Shown: positions 23,850-33,102 of the stretch, in pieces
How positions within the stretch are numbered: the stretch's first letter is position 1
How the letters are laid out: every line of letters starts with the position of its first letter
The notes under the pieces: model-generated
The model's input: only the letters and a program-made list of their open reading frames with translations
The model's database searches: none
What the model was told of the DNA's origin: nothing
From: Bacteroidales bacterium
GTDB lineage: Bacteria; Bacteroidota; Bacteroidia; Bacteroidales; Bacteroidaceae
Length of the DNA: 64,000 nucleotides
Direction of reading: 5' to 3'
Assembly (NCBI GenBank): GCA_012517855.1
Contig: JAAYUD010000011.1
Location: 124,001 to 188,000, forward strand
Position numbers and translations under genes: made by a program

Positions 23850-25784
23850 ATGGGAAAGATTATTGGTATTGATTTAGGAACAACGAATTCCTGCGTAGCA
23901 GTTTATGAAGGCAATGAGCCGATAGTAATTGCAAATAGTGAAGGCAAACGCACTACACCTTCGGTAGTGGCATTTGTTGAAGGTGGTGAACGTAAAGTAG
24001 GCGACCCTGCCAAACGTCAGGCTATTACAAACCCGGAGCGCACAGTTTATTCTATTAAACGTTTTATGGGTGAGAATTGGGGACAAGTACAGAAAGAAGT
24101 AGCACGTGTTCCGTTTAAAGTGGTCGATGAGAACAATATGCCTCGCGTATCCATAGACGACAAACTTTATACGCCTCAAGAAATCTCTGCAATGGTTCTT
24201 CAGAAAATGAAGAAGACAGCCGAAGATTATTTGGGAACTGAGGTCAAAGATGCCGTTATTACTGTACCGGCTTATTTCTCTGATTCTCAACGTCAGGCAA
24301 CCAAAGAAGCTGGCGCTATTGCCGGTCTGAATGTAAAACGTATTGTCAACGAGCCTACTGCTGCTGCATTGGCTTATGGTATTGACAAATCCAATAAAGA
24401 AATGAAAATTGCCGTATTCGACTTGGGTGGTGGTACTTTTGATATCTCTATCTTGGAGTTCGGCGACGGTGTGTTCGAAGTCCTTTCTACCAACGGTGAT
24501 ACCCATCTCGGTGGTGATGATTTTGATCAGGTTATTATCAATTGGCTTGTTCAAGAATTTAAGAATGACGAGGGAGCCGATATCTCGAAAGATCCGATGG
24601 CATTACAGCGTCTGAAAGAAGCTGCAGAAAAGGCTAAGATCGAACTCTCTTCCTCGATGAGTACGGAAATCAATCTACCCTATATTATGCCGGTAGGTGG
24701 AGTGCCTAAACATTTGGTTAAGAATCTGACTCGTGCCAAATTTGAATCGTTGGCTCACGAATTGATTCAAGCATGTCTCGAACCTTGCAAAAAAGCTATT
24801 GCCGATGCCAAACTTTCTACCTCGGATATTGATGAGGTTATTTTGGTTGGTGGATCTTCTCGTATACCGGCCGTTCAGCAATTGGTTCAAGATTTCTTCG
24901 GAAAAGTACCATCCAAGGGTGTCAACCCCGACGAAGTCGTTGCTGTAGGTGCTGCCATTCAGGGAGCTGTCTTGTCCAACGAAATTAAAGACGTTGTCTT
25001 GCTTGATGTTACTCCGCTGTCTTTGGGTATTGAAACATTGGGTGGCGTTATGACAAAGCTGATTGATTCCAACACGACTATACCTTGCAAGAAAAGCGAA
25101 GTATTTTCTACTGCTGCCGACAATCAGACAGAAGTAACGATCCATGTGCTACAAGGCGAACGCCCTATGGCTACTCAAAACAAATCCATAGGTCAGTTCA
25201 ATCTCACAGGCATTGCTCCGGCCCGCCGTGGTATTCCGCAGATTGAGGTTTCTTTTGATATTGATGCCAATGGTATATTAAGTGTTTCGGCAAAAGATAA
25301 AGCTACCGGCAAAGAGCAAGCTATCCGCATCGAGGCTTCCAGTGGTTTGAGCAAAGACGAAGTCGACAGAATGAAGGCTGAAGCTGAGGCTAATGCCGAA
25401 GCTGATAAGAAAGAACGCGAAAGAATCGACAAGATAAACGGTGCCGATAATATGATATTCCAGACCGAGAGTCAATTAAAAGAACTTGGAGAGAAACTTC
25501 CTGCCGATAAGAAAGCTCCTATTGAAGCTGCTTTGCAGAAATTGAAAGATGCACGTAAATCGGAAGATTTGTCAGCTATCGATGCAGCAATGGCAGAAAT
25601 TAATACCGCATTCCAAGCTGCTAGTGCCGAGATGTATGCTCAGAGCGGTGCTCAACAAGGTGCCGGTGCACAGCAACAACAGGCTGGCCCTGACATGAAT
25701 GCCGGTCAGGCAGACAATGCACAAGGTTCAGATGCTAAGAGTGGCGATAATGTTCAAGATGCCGATTTTGAAGAAGTGAAATAA
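23850..25784 (+). CDS. dnaK: Molecular chaperone DnaK (Hsp70)
   Basis: A 644-residue cytosolic chaperone. The ATPase domain opens with [15 protein letters not shown], then [16 protein letters not shown] and [16 protein letters not shown]. The substrate-binding domain begins near residue 390 and the C-terminal lid is Gln/Ala-rich ([20 protein letters not shown]) before the DnaJ/GrpE-associated tail DADFEEVK. Length is normal for Bacteroidetes. It works with DnaJ and GrpE on nascent and stress-damaged proteins. No dnaJ or grpE is beside it; it is a single-gene unit. Confidence 0.98.
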   Translation: MGKIIGIDLGTTNSCVAVYEGNEPIVIANSEGKRTTPSVVAFVEGGERKVGDPAKRQAITNPERTVYSIKRFMGENWGQVQKEVARVPFKVVDENNMPRVSIDDKLYTPQEISAMVLQKMKKTAEDYLGTEVKDAVITVPAYFSDSQRQATKEAGAIAGLNVKRIVNEPTAAALAYGIDKSNKEMKIAVFDLGGGTFDISILEFGDGVFEVLSTNGDTHLGGDDFDQVIINWLVQEFKNDEGADISKDPMALQRLKEAAEKAKIELSSSMSTEINLPYIMPVGGVPKHLVKNLTRAKFESLAHELIQACLEPCKKAIADAKLSTSDIDEVILVGGSSRIPAVQQLVQDFFGKVPSKGVNPDEVVAVGAAIQGAVLSNEIKDVVLLDVTPLSLGIETLGGVMTKLIDSNTTIPCKKSEVFSTAADNQTEVTIHVLQGERPMATQNKSIGQFNLTGIAPARRGIPQIEVSFDIDANGILSVSAKDKATGKEQAIRIEASSGLSKDEVDRMKAEAEANAEADKKERERIDKINGADNMIFQTESQLKELGEKLPADKKAPIEAALQKLKDARKSEDLSAIDAAMAEINTAFQAASAEMYAQSGAQQGAGAQQQQAGPDMNAGQADNAQGSDAKSGDNVQDADFEEVK

Positions 25785-25810
25785 TTACGATAAATCGGTC
25801 GTCGTACAAC

Positions 25811-25860
25811 GATAATAAAAAAGCGTGTGACTCTGTTGAGCCACGCGCTTTTTTATTATC
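25811..25860. terminator. Bidirectional terminator after dnaK
   Basis: A 20-base arm starting GATAATAAAAAAGCG pairs with 25841-25860 apart from one wobble and one end mismatch, with A- and T-runs on either side. The rest of the spacer to 26164 shows no gene. Confidence 0.8.
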
Positions 25861-26164
25861 GTGTTTATTCTATCTTGTGAATGATGATGATTCTTTCATA
25901 AGAACTAATCCTGTATGAGATAATTTTATCACTTATAGCTTGTTCTTCGCAGATAGCTCTATCGCCTTTTCATATGAATTAGGAAAAATACTTTGTTACG
26001 AACTGAACAAAAGTATTTCTAATAAGATTTATCCAACTTGCCCTTTTTCGCAATCCAAAGAAAGAATATCGTTATCGAATTACAAAGCATAAAATATACG
26101 GAGATAAATACGAGAAATGGTCAATTGCGAAAAAAATAAATCGTTTTGGTCTTTGCAGACACGG

Positions 26165-26665
26165 TTATAATATTACCGTCAATCCGAATTTTCCGTCGGT
26201 AAAAGCGTTACCTCCACCAAATTCGAGATTGAGTGCCATATTCTTTGATATAAAATAACGACCTCCGACTTGTAAGCCTAATCCTAAACCAGAAGAGTGA
26301 GAGCCGCCGTAACTATCAGGGGAGCTCCATACGTAAAAGCCAAGATTGAGGCCGGCATATAGATCCCAGTTCCGAGGTATATGACACAAATTATTGAAAT
26401 GGTAATTGAAATTCCCCGAAATTCCTACTATGGAGTGATTGTAATAATCATCGTGCCAATCTTCACGGTAATGGCGATAAGATATTTCTCCCCCCAATGT
26501 GACATCACGACTCACAGCATGATCTAATCCGACATAAAGAGGAACTCCCCAGTCGGAAAAGCCTACGCCGAAATTTACTTGATTCCTACCTGTGCCCAGT
26601 GAGTTCTGGCCAAATGAAATAGCAGAAATAAAAGCAAATACAGCAAAAATGATAGCTTTTTTCAT
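26165..26665 (-). CDS. Small outer-membrane beta-barrel protein
   Basis: A 166-residue exported protein with signal peptide MKKAIIFAVFAFISAISFGQ. Repeated short amphipathic strands with Gly and aromatic ends (VNFGVGFSDWGVPLYVGLDH, LYAGLNLGFYVWSS, LGLQVGGRYFISKNMALNLE) fit an 8-stranded OmpX/OmpW-like barrel. The region DWHDDYYNH is unusually acidic and aromatic for a loop. No specific role can be named. It stands alone, convergent with dnaK. Confidence 0.75.
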   Translation of the reverse strand: MKKAIIFAVFAFISAISFGQNSLGTGRNQVNFGVGFSDWGVPLYVGLDHAVSRDVTLGGEISYRHYREDWHDDYYNHSIVGISGNFNYHFNNLCHIPRNWDLYAGLNLGFYVWSSPDSYGGSHSSGLGLGLQVGGRYFISKNMALNLEFGGGNAFTDGKFGLTVIL

Positions 26666-27246
26666 GTAATATGATTTTTAAAAATGAATATTGAAATTTT
26701 ATATTGTCACAACCATTCGTCGCGGTTTTCAACATATTCAAAAATAACACGCTCCAAGAGATTTCTTTCCTTAACGCAACAAATTTACATTAAATTATTT
26801 AATTAGTTGAATAAAAATGGCGAAAAAAATATTATATTCCGTTCTAAATATTGCCTTTTTTTACTCTAAGGGTTTGAAGAAAAACCCTAAAGACGCAATC
26901 AAAGAGATTATTCTGCCCAGACATACTTCAGACCTGAAACAACTTTTATCCCTTGGGTGTCTTGGCTTCTTTCGGCTTGATAAGCTATTAAACAAGGTTT
27001 TATTAAAGGAGCTTATTCAAAATTCCTTTTCTATGCTTTCTATCCCTCTCATTTGATGGCGATATGGATAATTCTATTTTATTGCTGTCCGGCAAAATTT
27101 ATACTTTTACCCATAGCTATAAGGTTTTTGGTCGAAACGAATATAGACAATTGGAGCTGAATTTAGAAATGAACTCAGCTCTTTATTTTTTCAGGTCTAA
27201 AAAGTTTTATCGGACAGCAAGAATTTTTTGTATATTTGTAACCATT
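26666..27246. other. Non-coding stretch with two hairpins
   Basis: No convincing gene. A frame at 26817-27056 (79 codons) has no recognisable family and low-complexity composition. It contains the hairpin AGGGTTTgaagaAAAACCCT near 26870 and a terminator-like hairpin at 27154-27181, as if a plus-strand gene upstream had been lost. Confidence 0.4.
27154..27181 (+). terminator. Orphan terminator-like hairpin
   Basis: GAGCTGA pairs with TCAGCTC over a 14-base loop and is followed by TTTATTTTTT. No intact plus-strand gene ends upstream of it. Confidence 0.5.
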
Positions 27247-28425
27247 ATGGGCATGAAAAATATAAGAAAGAAATTACCACATGTAATGCTGCTCCTCGTA
27301 TTTTCAACATTCTGCAGCTGTTCCATCTGGAGAGGTTTGGTTATGGATGGACCTAAGGGACCTGATTTTTATGACTATCGTCATTTCGAAAGGGATACCA
27401 TATATAACGGTGATAAGGTCTTTAAGTTTCCATACGCCGTTGGAAAAAGTGCTATTTCGCACACAGCAAAGTTTACTGTCGACTCTCTGCATTATACTAT
27501 GGATTCATTGGTCAATCGATTTTTAGGACACGATAGCCAACTATTGATCATCCACGATGATAGCATCGTTTACGATCATTGTGTGGCACCTCATATGCCG
27601 GGACAGAATGCAACGATATTCTCTGTATCGAAATCTTTAACAAGTCTGCTTTGTGGTATTGCGATTGACGAAGGATACATAAAAAGTGTAGATGACCCTG
27701 TCACAAAATACATGCCCGAATTACGTAAGTATAATGCAACATACGATAAACTGAAGATTATCCATCTGCTTAATATGCAGGCCGGCTTCGATTTTACAGA
27801 CATCTATTCCCTTCAACATCTTAAAAACCTTCATAAAATGTGCTTGTTGCAGTATGGTAGGAATTATTCAAAAGTTTTCCGCCACATGCGATTTGCTTGT
27901 CAACCAGGAACCAAACATGAATACAACAGTGCTGTGACTGGTCTGCTAAGTCTGATCATAGAGCGGGCAACGGGTCGGAGCTATGCGGACTATATGAGTG
28001 AAAAGGTTTGGAAACCACTCGGAATGGAGCAATTTGGTTGGGTGACTCTCGACAGCAGGAAACATCACCATGCCCATGGCTTTGGTGGCATAGGTACGAA
28101 TGCCTACGATTTGGCAAAGATAGGTCAACTCTATTTGAACAAAGGGGTATGGAATGGTAAGCGTATTGTGAGCGAAGATTGGGTCAATCATTCTCCTGGA
28201 GAGTCTATGGATAATGGGGGATATCATTATAATTGGTATCTTGAGTTTAATGGAAATAAGAATTTGACATTCGGATCATTCTATGCATTAGGAATCGGCA
28301 GGCAGTTTATATATGTCTATCCAAAGAAGAAAGTCGTTGCAGTGATGGTTTCTAAAGACAGCCAAGAACCTGATTGGCTTTGGATTCCATCGTGGCTCGA
28401 TATAATATGCAATAATAGATACTAA
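27247..28425 (+). CDS. Serine hydrolase lipoprotein, beta-lactamase/class C-like family
   Basis: About 392 residues from the ATG at 27247 (27253 is equally possible; the frame is open further upstream but without a signal). MLLLVFSTFCSCSIW is a lipoprotein signal. FSVSKSLTSLLCG carries the Ser-x-x-Lys nucleophile, EYNSAVTGLLSLI the Tyr-x-Asn motif, and HAHGFGGIGTNAYDLAKIG the region of the third motif. The fold is shared by class C beta-lactamases, D-Ala-D-Ala peptidases and esterases; members with this FGGI-type motif are mostly esterases/peptidases of unknown substrate, and resistance should not be assumed. Stand-alone gene. Confidence 0.85.
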   Translation: MGMKNIRKKLPHVMLLLVFSTFCSCSIWRGLVMDGPKGPDFYDYRHFERDTIYNGDKVFKFPYAVGKSAISHTAKFTVDSLHYTMDSLVNRFLGHDSQLLIIHDDSIVYDHCVAPHMPGQNATIFSVSKSLTSLLCGIAIDEGYIKSVDDPVTKYMPELRKYNATYDKLKIIHLLNMQAGFDFTDIYSLQHLKNLHKMCLLQYGRNYSKVFRHMRFACQPGTKHEYNSAVTGLLSLIIERATGRSYADYMSEKVWKPLGMEQFGWVTLDSRKHHHAHGFGGIGTNAYDLAKIGQLYLNKGVWNGKRIVSEDWVNHSPGESMDNGGYHYNWYLEFNGNKNLTFGSFYALGIGRQFIYVYPKKKVVAVMVSKDSQEPDWLWIPSWLDIICNNRY

Positions 28426-28876
28426 TAAGTCGTATTATCCTTAGTGTATGGAATGAGAAATACTGGCTGAAACTAGAACTCCTAGAATAGCTAGAGTTGA
28501 TGTAAGTGATACCTATTTTGCACATTAGGATAGCGAATGTCGCCAAAGATGTCCTGAATAATGTTATGATAGAACTGTTTGATTGCTAAATTATTATGAT
28601 CAAACTGGTGAATATAAATGTCCAGATGGAAATAGATAATATGTCCAGAATACTTATAAGGCAAATTATGAATTTTAACCAACATACGTAATATAGTAAC
28701 TACTCTGATTCCATTCTGCGGCATGCAGTGAATACTGAGTAGTTACAATATCTGATCTAATAGGTAAAAATCACTAAAATCGACCTGAAGTGACTCATTT
28801 TTATTGCGTATTTCTCAACTTTTTCGAGAAAATAATTTATCTTCGTAACATATAAATGTATAATTTAGTAGTCACA
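28426..28876. other. Spacer before the Detocs operon
   Basis: No supported gene up to 28837. A minus-strand frame at 28491-28724 (77 codons) reads like protein in places but matches no family that I recognise and may be a relic. The only clear signals are the promoter and inverted repeat just before the XRE gene. Confidence 0.4.
28811..28845 (+). promoter_or_regulatory. Promoter and possible operator of the XRE gene
   Basis: TATCTTCG at 28838-28845 is a -7 box variant, 31 bases before the chosen start. Just upstream TTTCTC (28811) and GAGAAA (28826) form a 6-bp inverted repeat in the -33 region, a natural place for autoregulation by the encoded helix-turn-helix protein. Confidence 0.45.
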
Positions 28877-29086
28877 ATGGACAGGAAGTTAAACAGAATC
28901 AAAACAGTATTAGTTAACAATGGAAGAACCAACAAATGTTTATCTGATCACTTAGATAAAGATCCTGCTGCAATCAACAAATGGTGTACCAATACCTATC
29001 AGCCATCATTAGAGATGACTATGACAATAGCTAAACTCCTAAATGTAGATATAAATGAACTTGTTTGTTTGGAGGACACTCCCTGA
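28877..29086 (+). CDS. Small XRE-family helix-turn-helix regulator
   Basis: Starting at ATG 28877 (MDRKLNRIK) this is a 69-residue one-domain DNA-binding protein. The helix-turn-helix spans roughly residues 18-50 (CLSDHLDKDPAAINKWCTN, then TYQPSLEMTMTIAKLLNVDI). The ATG seven codons earlier lies only about 10 bases after the -7 box and is less likely. Such minimal XRE proteins often control adjacent defence or restriction genes. It precedes dtcA by 123 bases in the same direction, so control of the operon is the natural inference. Confidence 0.8.
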   Translation: MDRKLNRIKTVLVNNGRTNKCLSDHLDKDPAAINKWCTNTYQPSLEMTMTIAKLLNVDINELVCLEDTP

Positions 29087-29209
29087 TCTTGTAGGCAAGG
29101 GAATTATAAAATAAATTCTTAATAACACATGGACTGGTACATGTTTTTACATCTTGAATACTTTTACCGACATTAGACAACCGATCCATATGTTTTTTAT
29201 CACAGAATC

Positions 29210-32200
29210 ATGAAAAATAAGACAATAAAACAAAAGGGTGTTCCTATATATCATGTAGTGCAGCAATTTCTGAATGCTAGACATGATAAGAAAGAGTGTG
29301 CTAGAACTGCTGCTAATATGAAATACTGTATTTCCGGTTCTGTACTTTCACAATCATTGGATTCGTTATTCAAAACATCTACTTATTACAAGGATATACT
29401 TTGGGGTAATTTATTCCCAAAAACTGTTAGTGAACTTGGTGAAGGTAATAGCTATTTTTTCAAGTCTGAGAATATCTTAGGCGATTTCAGTTGGCTTTAT
29501 ATACTTGTAAGCAAGAACCATTCTGCTATTTCTGAATATGTAATTTTCAGAGATCAAATAGAGAAGGATATCTTGTTGGGCTACTATGATAATGCTCTTT
29601 TATTACTCGATAATATCAAACGCAAATTTGGTTTCAGCATATGGTATTATGAGATGAAATTACTCATATATAGCTATTCAGGTAACGAAAAGAAAAGTTT
29701 GGAATTACTTACTGATATTAATAAAGAGAAAGAAAATGCTAAACATGGTTTTGTGACATTTTTGCTTTCTTATTTGTACAAAAGATGTTCAAAAACATAT
29801 TCTGCTTTCGCTTTTGATTCAGAGTTGGAGAACAAATTTAGAATGAACAGAACAGAATTTCAGAAAGACAGATATTCTTATTATTTGTTCAGACTGAATT
29901 TTTATAAATCATATCAGATGAAAGACTTGTCTCCTGTTCTGATTATGGAAGCAACTAATTCTCTTATTGATCGTTATAATATATTTGTAAATCTGATCAA
30001 AGCATTGTTTGCTAATAGTGAGACTTTGATAGAGAAAAAGACATACTCATCTATTTCCGTGAAATTCTACAGAAAGTCTGGAGATCCTCAGCTTGCTTCA
30101 CTGGTGGCTTATGCTAATACAAAATGTTTATCGCAAAACTACTATAATTCAGATTATATAGACCTCTTAGAGGATTACTATAAGGGGGAATATAGTCCAT
30201 GCATAGAAAAATGTAGATCCTTTGTTACTAATGTTGCTCCATATTTTGATATTTTAAAAATTTATTGCAGGTCCCTGATTGCCTTAGGTAAAGGTTTCGT
30301 CCCAATATGTTTAAATCAAGATTCTATTTTAAATCAGATTTCAAGATACCTCTATTTAGCAATGACTAAATATGAGAATGATGAGATATTAGCTTCATTA
30401 TATCAGATTGATAAGAATATATATGGTTTGGAATTAGCATGTGGATTAGATTATTATCTTTATGGTGAAAATAGCCAAACAAGGGAAGCGCTGAAGAGGT
30501 TGTCATTATCTTATTTTGACCCGTTGTTTTGCAATGTATTCGAGGAGGATGAGGACAAAGGTGTATATCTGGATAGTGGTGCAAATCATATTCGCCAATC
30601 GCTCGTCAATGATTATCAGAAGAAGCGAAACGATGAAGATGTAATGAGTGCGAATGGTATCGCAAAATATATAATTGACATTGATTCTGCCAAAATCGCT
30701 TTTAGGAATCAAGATTACGAAAGAGCTTTGACTTTGTGGCAATCTGTGCTAAGCGAAAATAAATTTGTTTTGCCAATTGTTCAATGCGCAATAGAGTATA
30801 TTTATAGGTGCTACGAATGTTTGGACAAAAAACAAGAGGCTATTTCATTTTTCGTTAAATACTATCTGAAAGGTAAAGCGTATACAAACCAGATAGATAC
30901 ATCGACGCTAATCGAAACTTTGTATCATGAAAAATATAAAAAAGGAGTTAAGAGCGGTCTAGACTTGCAGTTGTTTGTATTTCTTAATGCCAAGGAAGAC
31001 GAACGGAAAAGTGCAGTACTGGAAAGATTCTGCTACTATAAAGATGTTTGTCATGTTGCAGACTTGATCCCTGAATTGGAAGCTGATATACATGAGGATA
31101 GAGAGAAGGTAGAATTGTATCTGTACCTTCTAGCATCGGAGGATATTCTTCGCCATATGGTCTATATAACCAGTACAAAAATGATGCTGGAAGAACAGCA
31201 AAGGATTGCACAATATTTATCTTCTTTAATAGATTCACAAAATGCAGACAAGTATAGTACATTAAATCAGGAAATTTTGGATACTATGGTGGTATACCAA
31301 AGCATAAAAAAAATTGACGAAAGTAAGATATATGTGAATCAGTCGGCTCTAATGAAATATGATTTTAAAGAATATGAGGGTTTATATAATCAGTTTAAAA
31401 TACAGCTGGCAAATTCTGCTCCTACCAATTCATTCATGATTGTAAATACGATTTCGGACTGGACTGACATTAGCGAAGATTCTTCGGTTATTAGTACTAA
31501 GGTAAAATTCACAAGTAAACCTTTTGTTGACTCTGTTTGTCAGGTTTTTACTAGTATAAGGGATAAGTTCCTCTTTAGCAAATTTGGACTTAAAACCTAT
31601 TTAAGTACAAGTATTCGTCATGGTGTATTGGAGGGTGTGCTGAGATCTGGATATGATGGTCTTCACTTGTTGTTGACTACTGAAAATAACAAGTATATGC
31701 CTATTCAGTACTGGAAAGCTCAATATGGTCTGACTAGCGAAGAACAAAAAAACCTCATGAAAGCCCTGGAAAAATTCTCTAGAGGAGTCAATACTACAAT
31801 AGATACTTTTAAGGAAGAGGCTCTTCAAATAAAAGTTGAAGATGAGGACAAGGGTATGTTCAACTATCAGATGACATCAGATGATATGTGTTATGCTACT
31901 GTTGCATGTAATTATCAAGCTAAAGACTATGAGGATTTTTGCATGCTACTAATGGAATATTTGCTTAAAATGGCGGACGGCAGTCTTGTGCAAATAAGGA
32001 GGGATATTAACAACTCGTTGAAAGAAACATTTAATAAGCTTGTAGATAATCTGTCACAGGATATACAGATATTCTCGGATAACCACTTCTATAATGAGTT
32101 AAGCACTGCTGTTACTAGTGCAAGAACTGAAACTATACAAAAAATGGCTCATATTGAAAAATGGTTCCATCTTCAGGATGCTAAATTTGATGATTTCTCG

Positions 32201-32671
32201 CTTGTAAAGCAGATGCGAGCTGTATGGTCAATCACATCAAAGATGTATCCAAATATTATAGAAAATCTTGAATTCTCAGGTCCTGAATATGAGATTGTTA
32301 TAAAATCTGCATACGTTATTCATATTTCGGACATGCTTACTATATTCTATAATAATATGTTTAGCTATAGTAAAGTCGAATCGATAAGGCCATTTAAAAT
32401 CAAAGTTATACGAGAAGGTGATAGCGTCAGAATTTTATTTGAAAATAATATCAAAGAGGATGAAGGCATATTGAATGATAAGTTTAAAGAAATGCTGAAG
32501 TTAGACAATAGGCTTCAAATGGAGGGAAAAAGCGGACTTGTTAAAGTTAAGAAAATCATCAAGGCAGAGCTTGGATGTGAGCAAAATCAGCTGGATATAA
32601 AAGCTGAGAATGGCAAATGTGAAGCATCTGTTTTAATAAATTTGAAAGATATATGTGTAATAAACTTTTAA
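29210..32671 (+). CDS. dtcA: DtcA-like sensor: TPR-rich protein with C-terminal histidine kinase domain
   Basis: A 1153-residue cytosolic protein without signal or membrane segments. The first ~700 residues are helical and TPR-like (paired helices such as YDNALLLLDNIKRKF and YERALTLWQSVLSENK). The C-terminus is a diverged histidine kinase: candidate phosphoacceptor His981 in MAHIEKWFH, N-box SDMLTIFYNNMF (Asn1048/1049) and ATP-lid Gly residues in GKSGLVKVKK (1106-1109). With the next two genes this is the layout of Detocs, where the TPR part senses phage infection and the kinase passes phosphate to DtcB and DtcC. The gene end overlaps dtcB by 19 bases. Confidence 0.85.
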   Translation: MKNKTIKQKGVPIYHVVQQFLNARHDKKECARTAANMKYCISGSVLSQSLDSLFKTSTYYKDILWGNLFPKTVSELGEGNSYFFKSENILGDFSWLYILVSKNHSAISEYVIFRDQIEKDILLGYYDNALLLLDNIKRKFGFSIWYYEMKLLIYSYSGNEKKSLELLTDINKEKENAKHGFVTFLLSYLYKRCSKTYSAFAFDSELENKFRMNRTEFQKDRYSYYLFRLNFYKSYQMKDLSPVLIMEATNSLIDRYNIFVNLIKALFANSETLIEKKTYSSISVKFYRKSGDPQLASLVAYANTKCLSQNYYNSDYIDLLEDYYKGEYSPCIEKCRSFVTNVAPYFDILKIYCRSLIALGKGFVPICLNQDSILNQISRYLYLAMTKYENDEILASLYQIDKNIYGLELACGLDYYLYGENSQTREALKRLSLSYFDPLFCNVFEEDEDKGVYLDSGANHIRQSLVNDYQKKRNDEDVMSANGIAKYIIDIDSAKIAFRNQDYERALTLWQSVLSENKFVLPIVQCAIEYIYRCYECLDKKQEAISFFVKYYLKGKAYTNQIDTSTLIETLYHEKYKKGVKSGLDLQLFVFLNAKEDERKSAVLERFCYYKDVCHVADLIPELEADIHEDREKVELYLYLLASEDILRHMVYITSTKMMLEEQQRIAQYLSSLIDSQNADKYSTLNQEILDTMVVYQSIKKIDESKIYVNQSALMKYDFKEYEGLYNQFKIQLANSAPTNSFMIVNTISDWTDISEDSSVISTKVKFTSKPFVDSVCQVFTSIRDKFLFSKFGLKTYLSTSIRHGVLEGVLRSGYDGLHLLLTTENNKYMPIQYWKAQYGLTSEEQKNLMKALEKFSRGVNTTIDTFKEEALQIKVEDEDKGMFNYQMTSDDMCYATVACNYQAKDYEDFCMLLMEYLLKMADGSLVQIRRDINNSLKETFNKLVDNLSQDIQIFSDNHFYNELSTAVTSARTETIQKMAHIEKWFHLQDAKFDDFSLVKQMRAVWSITSKMYPNIIENLEFSGPEYEIVIKSAYVIHISDMLTIFYNNMFSYSKVESIRPFKIKVIREGDSVRILFENNIKEDEGILNDKFKEMLKLDNRLQMEGKSGLVKVKKIIKAELGCEQNQLDIKAENGKCEASVLINLKDICVINF

Positions 32672-33102
32672 TAGTAGAAGACCTTCCAGAAAAAGCTGAA
32701 GAGATAAAGAAGGAAATTTCTACGCATTTTCCTGATTTAATCATAGTAGAACGAACATCCTATCATTCTGCTATTGAAGAAATCTTTAGAAGGCATGAAG
32801 ATTACTTCTTAATATTGCTGGATATTACGATGTCTACATTTGATGTGAATGCCGAAGAGAATGGTGGAGTGCCTGAAACTTTGGCTGGAAAGCGAATACT
32901 AGAAGGAATGTATCTTCGTGATATTCCAACAATGGTGAAGGTCGTTACGATGTTTGAAAGTTTTGATGGAAAGAGCATAAAAGCTCTTGATCAAGAACTA
33001 AGGGAAGATAATCCTGATAGCTATGATGGATTCATTTTCTTCTCATTTAAGAAAAGCGATTGGAAAAAACAGTTAATAGAATATATTAGTACATTATTAT
33101 GA
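32653..33102 (+). CDS. dtcB: DtcB-like stand-alone receiver protein
   Basis: A 149-residue single receiver domain. The acidic pair is Glu9-Asp10 (LLIVEDLPEKA), the phosphoacceptor Asp57 (ILLDITMS), with a later Thr (VVTMFES) and Lys (FFSFKKSDW) at the expected places. It lacks any output domain. In described Detocs systems the lone receiver acts as a phosphate sink that prevents accidental activation of the effector. It overlaps dtcA by 19 bases and shares ATGA with dtcC, so all three are made together. Confidence 0.85.
   Translation: MCNKLLIVEDLPEKAEEIKKEISTHFPDLIIVERTSYHSAIEEIFRRHEDYFLILLDITMSTFDVNAEENGGVPETLAGKRILEGMYLRDIPTMVKVVTMFESFDGKSIKALDQELREDNPDSYDGFIFFSFKKSDWKKQLIEYISTLL

Noticed and set aside
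26817-27056. A 79-codon plus-strand frame near dnaK
   Set aside because: No family, composition like a spacer, and a hairpin inside it.
27247-28425. Reading the beta-lactamase-family lipoprotein as an antibiotic-resistance gene
   Set aside because: The fold is shared by esterases and peptidases, and the third motif is not KTG.
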